A stretch of DNA of 64,000 nucleotides, from contig JACAAK010000003.1 of assembly GCA_025093985.1 (NCBI GenBank), positions 1,922,001-1,986,000 on the forward strand, written 5' to 3'. This document shows, in pieces, positions 46,475-58,200 of this stretch. Position 1 is the stretch's first letter. Each line of letters starts with the position of its first letter. This stretch comes from Calvatia gigantea (Eukaryota; Basidiomycota; Agaricomycetes; Agaricales; Lycoperdaceae). The position numbers were made by a program, and so were the translations under genes. The notes under the pieces are model-generated. The model searched no databases, had not been told where the DNA came from, and saw only the letters and a list, made by a program, of their open reading frames with translations.

Positions 46475-49325
46475 ATGTCAACAACAACGCCACCTGCTTC
46501 TTCCCAATCTCCTGCTGCGACAACACCGGCGAATACGTCCCAAGATGCCAACACCCTGAACATAGCCGACTAGAATTGTACTCGAGTACCTCCGTTCCAG
46601 AGGTCACACTGCTGCAGAGAAAGCATTCAAGGAAGAAATCGAGACAGGTTCTCCCCCAGATAAAGGCAAACAGCCAGAAATCATACCTCCCGAAGAACTA
46701 ATCAAATCCCTCGCGGTCTTTGCACAATCTAAAGCTACGCGCTCAACAGAGAATGCGCTCAAAGACTCGTCCAGTGTCCTCCATGAGCTTTCGGCTATGG
46801 GCAACCCGCCTAATATTCAGTCCCTGATTGCAAGCATTGGCGCTGTCGGTGCCGAGGAGATATTGTCACTGGATCCAACGGATAAACAGGAGGGGTTCAG
46901 GGAGTTGGAGGCATGGGTGGATGGATCGTTGGATATGTATCGGGTTTGTGTTGGCCTCTCTGAACATCATGGCCCTATGATCTGATGTCGCTCGTAGCCT
47001 GAATTCCGACCAATCCTGTTCCCAATATTCTGCCATTTCTACTTGGATTTAATTCAACATGGCTTCAAAGATGCCGGTTCGTCTCCATAATTCGCTAAAG
47101 CTATACCAATTCTGAGACGGCCGTTATGCAGCCCTTCGTTTCTTCTCAACCTTTTCACCATCTTTGCCGTCTTCACATCATGTGGTCCTTCACCATCTAT
47201 CCACGCTTCTCCTGCCTGCCCACGTACAAAGCGATGAACTAGCACAGCGGTTCAGAAACGAAAAATATGTTATCCGTATGAGCCGGTCCGGCTTTAGTCT
47301 CCTTCTCGGGTGGCTAACGGAAGGTTTCGGCGGTGAAGCATTGGGCGCAGGTAGTGGATTCTCGGGCGAAAAAGGAAAGCGTGGTCGGGCAGCCGTTATG
47401 CGTGTGGTCAACAATCATTTACGATTTGACGGTTGGTGCCTACTCATTCTCACCTTGACGCGAGTGCTGATAGTGGAGGTCTGTTCCAGTGACATCTACC
47501 AACCCAACCGCGATCTCGTCACACGACTGGGAAGAATCAACGGGTCTCCTATCACAACTCATCCCAAAAACTAACGGCGTTACGTCCGCGACTGGCGCTA
47601 CAAATGCATCCGCGTTTAACGCTCTTAAAACGGACCTCAAGCTTGGCCCAGCAACCATGTCCGAAGACCTACGCACAGAAGCGGAACGAGTACTACGAGA
47701 ACAGGCCATGGTAGAACGAGATCCTAACGTTCACCTAGATCTACAATATCTCAGACCTCAACCCTTTCCAGGGATAACTGCACCAGCGGAAGCTGACATG
47801 TTGCCATACCCACCAGCCTTTAAGACTGTTGATGTCGAGCGAGAGGTAAATGCTGTGAGGGATGCAAGAAAGCGAATTAGGTTGGAGCCATCAGCGTTGA
47901 GCGGTGCAGATATAAACTCACCGCAAGCGAATACACTGAGAGCGCGTGCATTGCCAAGCATCTGCGCATATACTCTACATGATGTTGCTGAGGGGTGAGT
48001 ATTTCTATAGAAACTGTTCTGACTCTCGGTTGTTGATATTGTCGAACTAAAGGGCACCTTGTTGTACTTTCTCCATGGATACGTCGTTGATGGCTGCTGG
48101 GTTTGCTGAAAGCTATATCCGTCTATGGAGCCTCAAAGGCGAGAAATTACGTGCATTGCGAAGTGACTTTTCGTCGAGTAATATTAAAGATAGTAAGTCT
48201 CTCGTGTCACTCTTCTCATTGAACCATCCGTATTGATCCCCATCGTAGACACGTCTCTTCAACGCATCCGCGAAAAGAAAGCGAGTACTACCCGCAAATT
48301 AATTGGTCACAGTGGACCGGTGTATTCAGTCGCGTTCGACCCTGTCTCTGGATCGGCTGCACCACCAAAATACCTCTTATCCGCATCAGCGGATGCTACA
48401 ACGAGATTATGGTCGATGGATACCATGACTAATGTCGTTGCATTTAGAGGGCACGAGAATCCGGTGTGGGACGTCAAGTGGAGTCCGAAAGGGATTTATT
48501 TTGCGACCGGGAGCCGAGACAGGACTGCAAGATTGTGGTCGGCTGACAGAATATCATGTTTGAGGATATATGCCGGACATCTGAGTGACGTTGATGTGAG
48601 CTTCCGGTTTCTTTAATGAATCTTTGGATTCGAGTTAATGGCTAGCTGGTGTAGTGCGTACAATTCCATCCCAACTCATTATACCTTGCTACTGGATCGA
48701 GCTGATTGGACAGCGCGCTTGTGGGATGTTCAACGCGGTGCCTGTGTTCGTGTGTTCATCGGACATCAGGGGGCTGTTTCCACGCTCGCAATGAGCCCAG
48801 ACGGACGGTACCTCGCGACAGCAGGTATGCAAATATCCTATCACCTCATATTACCTCTATAACTTATTACATTACAATGATGCAACCATTGCCAGGCGAG
48901 GATCTAGCAATTAATTTATGGGACCTCGGCTCGGGGAAGCGGATCAAGAAAATGGTGGGACACAACGCCTCAGTATATTCTCTCGCGTTCAGCGCAGAAT
49001 CATCGCTGCTCGTTAGCGGGGGAGCGGACTGGACGGTTCGGTGCTGGGATGTAAAGAGCGCAGGGGGTACGAAGAACAGTAAACCAAGGGAGAATGGAAT
49101 CCTGAATACACAAGAGAACGGAATATCGAGTTACGGTGACGACGATGTCACTGAGACGTGAGTTGCTTATTAGTTTGTGATCGCCAGATGGGTTGACTGG
49201 TATCACATAGTGCTGATCTTTTGGCGACTTTTCCAACTAAGAAGACACCAATCATCAATATACAGTTTACTCCTCGTAACCTGTGCTTGGTGGGTGGTGT
49301 GTACCAAGCGCCTGAAGCTCGATGA
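46475..49325 (+). CDS. TAF5: TFIID subunit TAF5 (WD40 repeats, LisH, NTD2)
   Basis: Multi-exon gene from MSTTTPPASSQSPAATTPAN (46475) to YQAPEAR-stop (49325). LisH-like start IVLEYLRSRGHTAAEKAF, then the TAF5 NTD2 domain (FRELEAWVDGSLDMYRPEF, HFYLDLIQHGFKDA, RNEKYVIRMSRSGFSLLLGW), a linker with KTDLKLGPATMSEDLRTEAE, and six or seven WD40 repeats (RKLIGHSGPVYSVAFDP, VAFRGHENPVWDVKWSP, RIYAGHLSDVD, VFIGHQGAVSTLAMSPDGRY, KKMVGHNASVYSLAF). TAF5 scaffolds TFIID (and SAGA in some fungi) for RNA polymerase II promoters. Two frame problems: a stop right after NIAD at about 46572, solved by a single extra T or a very short 37-nt intron; and a stop in TGSS-DWTARLWD at about 48701, solved by removing one T. 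TAF5 is essential, so sequence error is likely. Confidence 0.9.
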
Positions 49326-49702
49326 TATATGTACATCAAAATTGAAAACTTGGAGTCGGTGGAAGTCCTTGACCGGTCTCATGATTTCCGAAGGCGTATA
49401 TCTATTTCTGTATGAGTGAGATGAGTTTTCCTTTGAAGACGGTTGCCCGTAAATACTTTGTTGCTTCGTCATTACCGGGACGTCCTTGATGGCCGGGAGC
49501 CAATTGGTGTACTTTGAGGTTCTGAAACAATTTTTCGTTGGCGAAATGACTGCTGCGTGAGGAGTGCGTTAGACCCACGTGACGGTTAATTAGGTTCGCG
49601 GCAATAGTCAGTCTTCTCATCCTGTATTTGTTCCCTCTCTTGCAACATTTGTCACCTTGTTCATAAACAGCCCTTGCTATCCTTCAGAACGCAACACTGA
49701 CG
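49326..49702. other. Intergenic, 377 nt
   Basis: TAF5 3' UTR and the promoter of the next plus-strand gene. Small open frames on the minus strand lack any family signal. Confidence 0.4.
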
Positions 49703-50772
49703 ATGGTATGCACACGCTCTCTGCGCTCTCGTACTCATTGTATTTAATAACTTGATACTGGACGGCAATTAAACCAGGCCGACACATCTGGCATGGATAT
49801 CGACACAAATCCCAACATGTCGCAGCAGGACGTGCCCCTTTCCAATCCACAAGGACAAGATTACCACTCCGCACCCCTCCAAGGTAAGTTCGACGCTAGA
49901 CGCCACCATAGCCGTCTACCCAGCCATCTAGGGTGGGGGGTTAGGAAATGCTATTGAATCATGGCGTGTGCATGTCCGAATCGCTTTTAACACCTTTTGC
50001 TTGTGCAATTCCCTTCAGTTGCCAACTCGCGTGACCATTTTCGTGAAATACAAGTAAAGGTGCACATCCGGCGCCCTGAGAAGGATTCATGGGTGTACCT
50101 CGGCCGAGGAATTGTCTCTCAAGAAGTGACTGGCCACTCGTCTCGTGTTGGTTCGTATTCGTCCCCGATCTTACTATACCCTTGAAGTCACCCCTTTTTC
50201 TCTTAGTCGTCCGCAACAACTCTACGGGGAAGGTTGTCGCTGTCTTTAGCGAAGTACGTCACCTCTTCGGAGATAACTGTGCCTTCAAGTTTCTCATGCA
50301 GAACAACCCTCGTTTCAGTGCACGGACCTGCAAGTTGAAAAAAGGGGCAACTTTATTATCATTATGTGCGTAGAAGGCAGCCGGGTCATCTCCTGGTCTC
50401 TCAACGTACGTTTTGCTATAAATGAACGAGACAAATTGTGACCCGGGTTTACTCCAGGCAATGAATAACTCGGATACTCTTCGTCTCTTGGCGAGCATTG
50501 AACTCGCTTGTTACCGCTGCAAACAAGTGCTTATGGATCCCCGCCTGCACTCTAAGGCACGTCGCAAGATTGAACGGATAATCAAGGATGACCGCCGGAG
50601 ACGGCACCGACGGCGCAAGGACCAAGAAGCGATGATCGACGCGTTTGCTCGTCAATCCTTGACAAATGACGTCCCACCCCCAACTGTGTCCCTCCCTCCT
50701 TCCAATGAAAGCGCCGCTGCTCCTCTCATCGGAAGTATGAGTACGCTGGCTGTTACTGAAGAGAAGTCATAA
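49703..50772 (+). CDS. Fungal protein of unknown function (229 aa)
   Basis: Six exons in frame: 49703-49705 (ATG only), 49778-49883, 50019-50150, 50207-50253, 50319-50405, 50458-50772. The sequence MADTSGMDIDTNPNMSQQD opens a short disordered part. A compact beta-rich domain follows with VKVHIRRPEKDSWVYLGRGI, VVVRNNSTGKVVAVFSE and CTDLQVEKRGNFIIIMCVEG, SRVISWSLNAMNNSDTLRLL. The alternating strands and final helix resemble a PH/EVH1/Ran-binding-type fold, but this is only shape recognition. The C terminus is strongly basic (KARRKIERIIKDDRRRRHRR) and then Pro/Ser-rich. The basic helix suggests nucleic-acid or nuclear-import binding. Alternative start: MDIDTNPNM in exon 2. Function unknown. Confidence 0.7.
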
Positions 50773-51161
50773 ATCGGGTCGTGTAACATACGGATATCTC
50801 TCTGCTTTAACTTAATCCGTCCAGTCGTTCCCTTCTAGATGGTGTACCTCTTCCGTTTCTCTTGCTTGCCTTACCCGTTCTGCTTTTTTAGTGTAGTTTT
50901 GACCGTGGTGGGCAGCTTTCTTAGCTTCTGGGAACCACTACACCAGAGCTATGTAATTGTATTGGCGGTTACTCATGAATTTCATGTTTCACCGTACAAG
51001 AGGCAAGGACCCGTGTTCGTGGACGCTGAAAACAAGACAAAATAAAGCAAATGTTCAACAACAAAGTGATAGATATGTAAAGATGGTGACAAATGATTAA
51101 AAGCCGCACACTCGACTAAGCTATGAAGACCAATTATGAACATCTAAAATGTCTGGGCGTA
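50773..51161. other. Convergent 3' intergenic region, 389 nt
   Basis: Between the stop codons of the previous (+) and next (-) genes. It holds only 3' UTR sequence as far as can be seen. Confidence 0.4.
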
Positions 51162-53166
51162 CTAGCGCATATCTCTGTGCGGTGCGGGTCCGGTGAATGG
51201 CTCCATTCCAGGTATGGGTGCTCTGGATTCTGAGTACATCGGGGGCAGTTCAATTGGTTCATCCTCGATATCTGTATGTACGATAAGCCGTTGGGCGGGC
51301 TGAGCCAAAGCCGACAGTCTCTTGCCGCTCCGTGTTGATGAAGTCGTGCTAGGTCCCACCGAAGCACTATAATTCGACGCCGGGTCAACGCCGAACTGAC
51401 CGTCGGAGACGGTTTGCGTAACTGGTCTGCCAGACATAGAAGGGTAGGCCGAAGGTGCCCCTGCCATTGACGAAGCAGAGCCCATCTCATAAGGGTCGTA
51501 GTATAATGGTTCTTGTTGTGGATGTTGGGAATATTGGGAATATTGAGAATGATGTGGTTGTTGGCGGGCCATGGCTCCCCACTGTTTGTTGCCCGTTGGG
51601 GGCTCTGATTGTTGGCGCGCCCACACGGCAGCAGTAGCGCCCATGGCAACCCCATCAGCAAAAATATCCACACCCCTCGAATTAAATCCCGCTGGATCAT
51701 TGGGAGTATTATTGTACTTCGCCGTCATCGTCGGTGGTACACCAGCCGGTCCAGCTTGAGGTGTAGTTCCGTCGCGGTAAAGAGGGAATGCAGTACCTGA
51801 GGGATACTGTCCAAGTTGTTGCGGATCTAGAAGGTATGAAGATGCATCGGGACCTGGTTCAGTTAAATCGACACGATCCCGGCCTCCGAATGCATCTAGT
51901 TTCCGTTTCCCTTTAGTCCGGAAGTAAACAAGGGCCACAATGATCAGGAGCGCGACGGCACCTCCCACAGATGCTCCGATGATGATGCCTGTGTTGTCAC
52001 CTTTCCGATTGTCACTTGAGCCGCCCGACCCGCCATTGCCATCGGTGTTGGTAGGTGACGAGGATGATGTAGGTGTCGGTATGCGTGTAGGCGGTGCAGA
52101 TGAAGGAAGTGGCCTAAGACACGACGAATCGTCCGATGGACCGACAACCTGAATTTTATCCGTGCCCCCAACGCGATTTTGCGCGTCCATCATCGAGAAG
52201 ACGACAGAGGTGCCTGCAGTAAGATTGGCTTGCCAGGTGAACTCATCGCCTACGGGTGGTGGATGGAGGAGAAAAGATTCGCCGTGGGGTACCGTCACCT
52301 GTAAAACAGCGCGAATTAGTATCTGGAACTCCAAAGTTACAAGCGACGTACAAGAATCGTCACAGGCTGTACCGCCCCAGACGAAGCATATAGCGTGAAC
52401 GGATAAGGCCTAGGGGTTGTCAGAATGCTCCAGACCCAAAGTAAGTGGTCAGCGGTAACTCACTTGCACTGCGACAGTGTCCCATCCAACGCAAATATGA
52501 AGTCCGTACCTAGACCCGACACGGAATCATTAATGGAACAACCGACTAAACAAATACAACTCACCTGGATCGGTAATATTACAACTCTGTGCACCAGCGG
52601 GAGGAGGTCCAACAGTCACTATATCGGTAATTCCGCCCGCAGTGACGCCGGTCGCGTCAGCCATCGAAAACATAACACTCTGCTTCTCAGGAAGTGGTAG
52701 TACCGTCGAAAAGTCCCCGGATTGATCTTTGTCGTTCCATGCACTGGCTGGTATGCTAACATTGCGTATAGTGCCTCCTGGCTACGAAAAGCAGTGAGGG
52801 TATACATCAGTGGGGGCCTCCGAGAGTACAAATCAGAGGCGAACCGGAATGATTAGAGCACTGAACGGAGGTACACCTCCTATATAAGTATATGTCAGTT
52901 CAGCTTCTCCTTCACCACGCCGACACCGAGAGGAGGCAGGCGGAAACTCAAGATAAGCGCCGCTTTCTTCGGACTTCGTACTCACCAACCCAATTAAATC
53001 GAACTGCACCACACTGCGTTGGAGGCGAAACTATGAAATCGAACCCATAGACCCTGTCAAAGAATGAAAAAAAGCCGAACACGCGGAGAAGAAGGGGTAT
53101 CCAGAACATTGAAGGTAGAAAACAGAAGAAGGAAACGTTATGTTTGTTGACGGCGGTGGACGCCAT
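51162..53166 (-). CDS. Single-pass membrane protein with Ser/Thr-rich stalk (paralog A)
   Basis: Multi-exon gene from 53166 to 51162. A hydrophobic N-terminal signal (FWIPLLLRVFGFFSFFDRVYG) is followed by a Cys-containing extracellular module starting FIVSPPTQCGAVRFNWVG. Repeated beta-sandwich-like stretches follow (GGTIRNVSIPASAWND, SVMFSMADATG, DFIFALDGTLSQC, TVPHGESFLLHPPPVGDEFT, SVVFSMMDAQNRVGGTDKIQ). Then comes a Pro/Ser/Thr stalk, a glycine-rich transmembrane helix (GIIIGASVGGAVALLIIVAL) and a long disordered cytosolic tail. The layout (secreted module, mucin-like stalk, one helix, tail) recalls fungal cell-wall sensors and agaricomycete membrane proteins, but no enzyme or known sensor domain is identifiable. 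It stands in tandem with a clear paralog at 54144-56043. An alternative start at 53109 (MFWIPLLL) would give a more standard signal peptide. Confidence 0.72.
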
Positions 53167-54143
53167 GGCCGTGCAACTGCTCAGGGTCGTTCTATCAACA
53201 CATCCTGTGTTCCATCATGGATCAAAGCGTTTCCTGCGTGTTTGACACGATGTCATCCAAACAAATATATCCATGAAACCGCGAAACAAAAAGGCAGTGG
53301 ATGCTAGTGGATGCTAGTGGATGCTATATGCCAATCGATCACAGAAAACAAGGTGCACAAGATATGGAAAGAACGTCCCACAGTGAGAACCTTGTAATTT
53401 AAAACTTGTCAAAAACGCTGATGGACAACGCCCCACAAACAGATATTCTCCATCCGAATACGCTGTAGGTACTGTAACTCGATAGGCTCGTTGTTACCCA
53501 CCCCAGTTCCAGCGCCCACGATACTTTACGCCCGACGAACCCAGGGGAACTCCCAAGCAAGTATTCCTATGCCCATAGCTATAGTGGATGAGCACGGTAT
53601 TACAACAGGGGAAACAAAAGAAGCACTGACGAGCAGTAAGATCGTTTTGCGTGCCCAACGTCGACCTATGTCCTTCCTTCTTTGGTGATTCTATTAGCAT
53701 GTTTATCCTTGTGTTTTTTTTTTGGGTTCTCTGTTCAATCTTGTGACCCCAATACCCACCCGACACGAGCACGGTCGCCACACGTGGCAATACTTAGAAA
53801 GAAAGCAAATGAGGCATAACATATCTAATAATGTAGGATTCAGCCTCAGGACAATTATCATTTGCCCGTTTGTTTTTGGTATCGCACAACACAACATAAA
53901 AGAGAAAATGTATGACCCGCAGAAAATACTAATGATAAAGATAGATGCACAACTGTACCCGTCAACGGAGGGGAAGTTACAAATCACAACGATCGCTCAA
54001 CCACAAAAAGGGGGGCCAGAAATCCGGCATCAGAGAAAAGACAGAAAAAGAGGGTCAGACCGCTTGAAGAGGAAACGTTACATGCCCCCAGAGCAGATGA
54101 CACAGAAATTCCTTTGTTAACTTTAGGAGGGAATAAAATTGGG
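53167..54143. other. Intergenic, about 980 nt, between the tandem paralogs
   Basis: Promoter of paralog A and 3' region of paralog B. It contains a short direct repeat (listed separately). Open frames of up to 132 codons at 53722-54120 (+) are Lys/Gln-rich and look non-coding. Confidence 0.4.
53297..53326. repeat. Tandem repeat, 10-bp unit x3
   Basis: The unit GTGGATGCTA occurs three times head to tail, about 130 nt upstream of the paralog A start codon. It may be a chance slippage repeat or a small promoter element. Confidence 0.8.
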
Positions 54144-56043
54144 TTATGATGATCCTGGCGGTGGTGGTGGTGGTGGTGGTTGATGCAGCGTTGATGAAGG
54201 AAATTGTGTTTGGCTAGGAGACGGCGAGGGTGGTGACTGGTTAACAACTGCAAGCCCCCGTCTCTCCGTGTATTGGGGTGGAAGTTCTACAACACCATCC
54301 GCGTTTGGAGGGGGTAAAACATCATCGGCATCGGTATGTACCACAATCCGGGATGGATTATTATATGTTGATACACCCGCCATTGCGGCTTTACGCTGCT
54401 GAGACGATGTCATAGACTCGGCCCTTGAGAGGATTTCCGACGACGCAAACGGATCATCTATGGTGGGTGGCGGTGGTGGATACCCTTGGGAAGTCAAAGG
54501 GGAATTGAAGGGATCAGCCGGGTTGGGCAGTGTGTACGCGGATGCTGAGGGAAGCTGATACGTTGATTGATAATGCGCAGGGGGATATTGCTGCTGAGGA
54601 GGATTATCTAGGAAGGGATTCGAATCATAGGGCAGCATGCTGCCTTGGTATCCATCGTATGCTTGTCCAGGTCCTCCGGATACCGTATGGTTGTGGGTTC
54701 GAGTACTTGGTGCGTAGGCACTCGGTTGGTAACTATGTCCATAAGGTTGAGAACCGTAGGATTGCTGAGGAGAATGAGGGGTATAGGGGCCAGGTGTGGA
54801 AGCGTAAGCGGGATTGGCGGTAGATGACAGGGAATAAGGGTGGGAATTGTGTGATCCACCATAAGCAGGAAACCCTGAAGAGGTTGAGAGGCCTGTTTGG
54901 GAGTCCTTTCTCCTCTTGAGGAAGAACAAAGCAAGAGTAATGACAACAGCAAGGAAGAGCAAAGCACCAATAACCGTTCCGGCAATGGCACCAATAGAAG
55001 TACCTCCAGAAGAAGCCGGTTGCGAAGAACTGGGAGACGGGGTAGCACTGGTAGTCGGTTTTGCGGTGTCTGTTGGGTTGCGGCTCGATGTCGGCGTTGT
55101 AGCTGGTAATGCCGACGTGGATGAGGGCGAAAGCCCGTTCAGACAAGATCGATCATCCGAGTTAGCCACGACTCTGACATCCGAACTTCCGCCTTGTCGA
55201 CCAAGTGCATCAACCATCATGAAGATGACGGAAGTGCCATGCTCAACATTTGCTGTCCAAGAAAACTGAGTTGCACCCGCCGGAGGTCGTAGAACGAAGG
55301 GGTTACCAGAAGGTATGATCCCCTGAAAACATTGAAGAAAGCAACCATCAGCACCCATAAGTGTCCCCGGGACATGAAAGTTCATACCATGATGGTAACG
55401 GGTTGGATTGCGTCAGGATAGCCGTTGAACACGTAGGGTCTAGAAAATGTGAGGTCTGGTGGGGGATACCAATTTTTGATTGGACGTACCTGCATTGGGT
55501 GAGGGCCGAGTTAAGCTGAAATGAAAAGTCGACGTCTGCATATCGTCAGCGAAGCGAATAAGTAAGGAAGAGTAATCTGAACTTACCGGGATTCGTAGTG
55601 ATACATTTTCCACCCTTTGATGTTCCTACCGTCAACAAATCGGTTGTCCCTCCTGTCCCAAAACCCACGGAATCTGACATGGAAACAACAAACCTCCGTC
55701 CTTGGGGCATTGGCAATTGTGGAAGAGAGTAAGACCCCTGGCCATTGCTGAATGCGGTAGCTGGGATTGAGATATTTCGGGGTGTTCCAAATTCCTAGAG
55801 AAGGATGAGGACGAAAAGATTTTTCCGCAAGGTACGACAAACATACAGGAATGAGGTGCAGGGAAAATGGCGCATTACCACCTGGAGAGGATAATGATTA
55901 GCCAGGAATACCTAATCAAAAGTGGATAACTTACCTGTCCAGGAGACGGGTAGACTATCGCATTCAGTTGGAGGTCCCGCCGAAAAGCTGAAGGCAGTCA
56001 CAACAGGAGCCAAAAGAAGGGCCCAGCAGAGAACAATAGACAT
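54144..56043 (-). CDS. Single-pass membrane protein with Ser/Thr-rich stalk (paralog B)
   Basis: Multi-exon gene; start at 56043 gives a clean signal peptide (MSIVLCWALLLAPVVTAFSF). The extracellular part parallels paralog A block by block: PPTECDSLPVSWT, GTPRNISIPATAFSN, RRFVVSMSDSVGFGTGGTTD, VDFSFQLNSALTQC, IPSGNPFVLRPPAGATQFSW, SVIFMMVDALGRQGGSSDVR. A Ser/Thr/Pro stalk, a helix (IGAIAGTVIGALLFLAVVIT) and a KRRKDS stop-transfer follow. The tail is Tyr/Pro/Gln-rich (PYTPHSPQQSYGSQPYGHSY) and ends PPPPPPPGSS at 54144. Function unknown; surface sensing or wall attachment is inferred from layout only. About 45 residues upstream of the chosen ATG are open in frame but do not look like signal sequence. 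Confidence 0.75.
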
Positions 56044-57008
56044 GATAAAAGAGCGAAAAGAGGAAGGAATGACGGGTAAAATCCAAAGAACGTTGAAGCT
56101 TGAAGGGCAGCTCAGCCTGCTGCCACGGTAACAACCAGAGGGGCAAATGAAATGGCGGATGCCTGCCACTGTGTCCACACAAATCACGGGCTTAGTCAGC
56201 TGTCATCAGGGTTGTGTTCCCATCAGCACCTACACCTCCCTGAGGCTCCCAACTCCCACCGTTAATCGCTGTCTACGAAACTATGTACTTGGCCTTCTCT
56301 CTGGTTTAAATAACCAAAGGTCGGATATAAGCAGCGCGTCATACTCAATGGAGGAGTACACGGGAAGTAGCGACAATCGGTAATAGTCCTTCATTTTGAC
56401 AGGCAACGACAACAGTCAATGACCCACGGAACTGAAAGGAATTTAAACGGCGACAGATGGAAGCTCAATGTAGCCTCGTGGTCTGCCGAAAACTCCGACT
56501 GAGGCAGTGAGTCCCGTGCCTCAGTTGAGCTGCCTGTGGGCTTAGCTCATGACAGGCTCTTCATGATCTTTGATAACCAACGGCAGCGGAGGGGAGAAAA
56601 TATCAGAATTCCGAACTCGGTGGAATAATGGCTTGATCCTCTCCTTATTGACCTACTTCCCATCAATTCCGGAAGTCGCCCTCTGTATTTCTCAGCCAAA
56701 CTGAGGACAGGTCCAGCTAGCAAGCCTTTCAACTGGCTCAACCGAATGAAGCGTCAGACTCTCAGAGTCCCTTGGACCATCATTTCGTCTGAAATTTGCG
56801 AGCTCAATCCGCAGTGCTATTGCCATAAGTGTTCATCAGGCCATGAAGGAAATATACAGACCAAATCACATTGCCACTTCTGGAACAAAGGGTTAGGGTC
56901 ACGGCATTCTCCGCGCAGTCCTGTCCAGTTTCTCCAAGCCACCCAATCCTTCCTTGATCAGGCAGTCAAACTGTCGGCCTAACGGACTAGACGACCTCAA
57001 GACTCAAG
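56044..57008. other. Intergenic, about 960 nt, divergent promoters
   Basis: Between the divergent paralog B and RPL13 genes. Open frames at 56547-56741 (-) and 56746-56982 (+) have no recognisable motif. It must contain the strong ribosomal-protein promoter of RPL13; no consensus box was identified. Confidence 0.4.
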
Positions 57009-57070
57009 GTATGTCCATCCGCTGTCATAATCTTTAAAAGCGATGTGATAACTAACACCTACCATCGCAG
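57009..57070 (+). other. Probable 5' UTR intron of RPL13
   Basis: Sequence CAAG|GTATGT at the left and CGCAG|ACTGACCC at the right, with an internal GATAACTAAC branch-like site, ends 8 nt before the RPL13 ATG. Leader introns are common in fungal ribosomal protein genes. Confidence 0.6.
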
Positions 57071-57078
57071 ACTGACCC

Positions 57079-57873
57079 ATGGGTTTCCGGCACAACAACG
57101 GTCAGTACAACCCAAAATCCGTGATCACCACATAAACAATCTAAACATACTATCGTCCAGTCCTCCACAACAACCATTTCCACAAGGACTGGCAACGTCG
57201 CGTCCGCACCTGGTTCGATCAACCAGGACGGAAACTCCGCCGTCGCAACGCCCGCAAAGCTAAAGCTGCCACCCTCGGTGTTCGTCCCCTGACTCTCCTC
57301 CGCCCCGCTGTCCGCGGGCAAACCGTTCGCTACAACCGCAAACTCCGTGAAGGGCGTGGTTTCACACTGGCTGAATTGAAGGAGGCAGGCATTGGCAGGA
57401 AGGAGGCACTCGGTGTTGGTATTGTTGTTGACCACAGGAGGAGGAATCTTAGTGAGGAGGGCAAGAAGCTCAATGTCGAACGTTTGAAAGCGTACAAGAC
57501 CCGCTTGATTGTCTTCCCCCGTAAAACTGGCAAAGCCAAGAAGGGCGATTCTTCAGTGGGTAGTTTTCTCCACTATTAGGATCCGGGATCTGACTTTTAT
57601 GGTCCCTTAGTCCGAGGATCTCAAGGCCTCAGCAACCCGCTCCTCCCTTCCCCTTCCCGAGGCTCAACCCGCTGAGTCCCCCAGAAAAATTACTCCCCAG
57701 GAATCCGAATTCCAGGCGTACAGGACCCTCCGTGTTTCTCGTGCCAACGCCAGATACGAGGGCGTTCGCAAGATTCGTGCCGCTAAAGTTAGTCTTCATG
57801 CATCTTGAGCTGCGGTTCGTCTGCTAACTATGGTATGCAGAAGGAGGAAGAAGAGGCCAACAAGAAGAAATAA
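57079..57873 (+). CDS. RPL13: 60S ribosomal protein eL13 (L13)
   Basis: Four coding exons: 57079-57100, 57161-57555, 57611-57787, 57841-57873; 208 residues. It begins [20 protein letters not shown] and contains [59 protein letters not shown]-like [16 protein letters not shown] and the extended C-terminal helix ([20 protein letters not shown]), ending [10 protein letters not shown]. All features match eukaryotic eL13, a structural component of the large ribosomal subunit. Phases agree at each junction. The very short first coding exon and a leader intron are typical for this gene class. Confidence 0.95.
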
Positions 57874-58200
57874 ACTACTTAATCTTGTTACTCCTCTATA
57901 CTCTGTCACCCCTACATGCACCTTTTCGAGCTCAAAAATGCCCCCGAATTCGCATGGTTCCCATATCTCCCATATTGCACTTCATGAACCATATGGAAAT
58001 ATGATCTCATTTCTTGAGAGCGGGTGTGATGGTCGCAACATGCCTATCTTTCAGCTTTGAGATTCAGCTTTGATTAATCCAAGTACGTAGAGTCTGAGTC
58101 TAGGATCATATTAAGTCGTAATCCAAAAATGTCCAAATAAGTAGTAGAATAAGCATGAGTAACTTAAGGTCATCGCACTCCAAGTCCTCTAATATTTAGA
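57874..58200. other. Convergent 3' intergenic region, 327 nt
   Basis: 3' ends of RPL13 (+) and the desaturase (-) face each other. AT-rich, with no recognisable feature other than UTR sequence. Confidence 0.4.

Noticed and set aside
53722..54120. 132-codon plus-strand frame
   Set aside because: Lys/Gln-rich without conserved blocks, in the intergenic region between two minus-strand paralogs.
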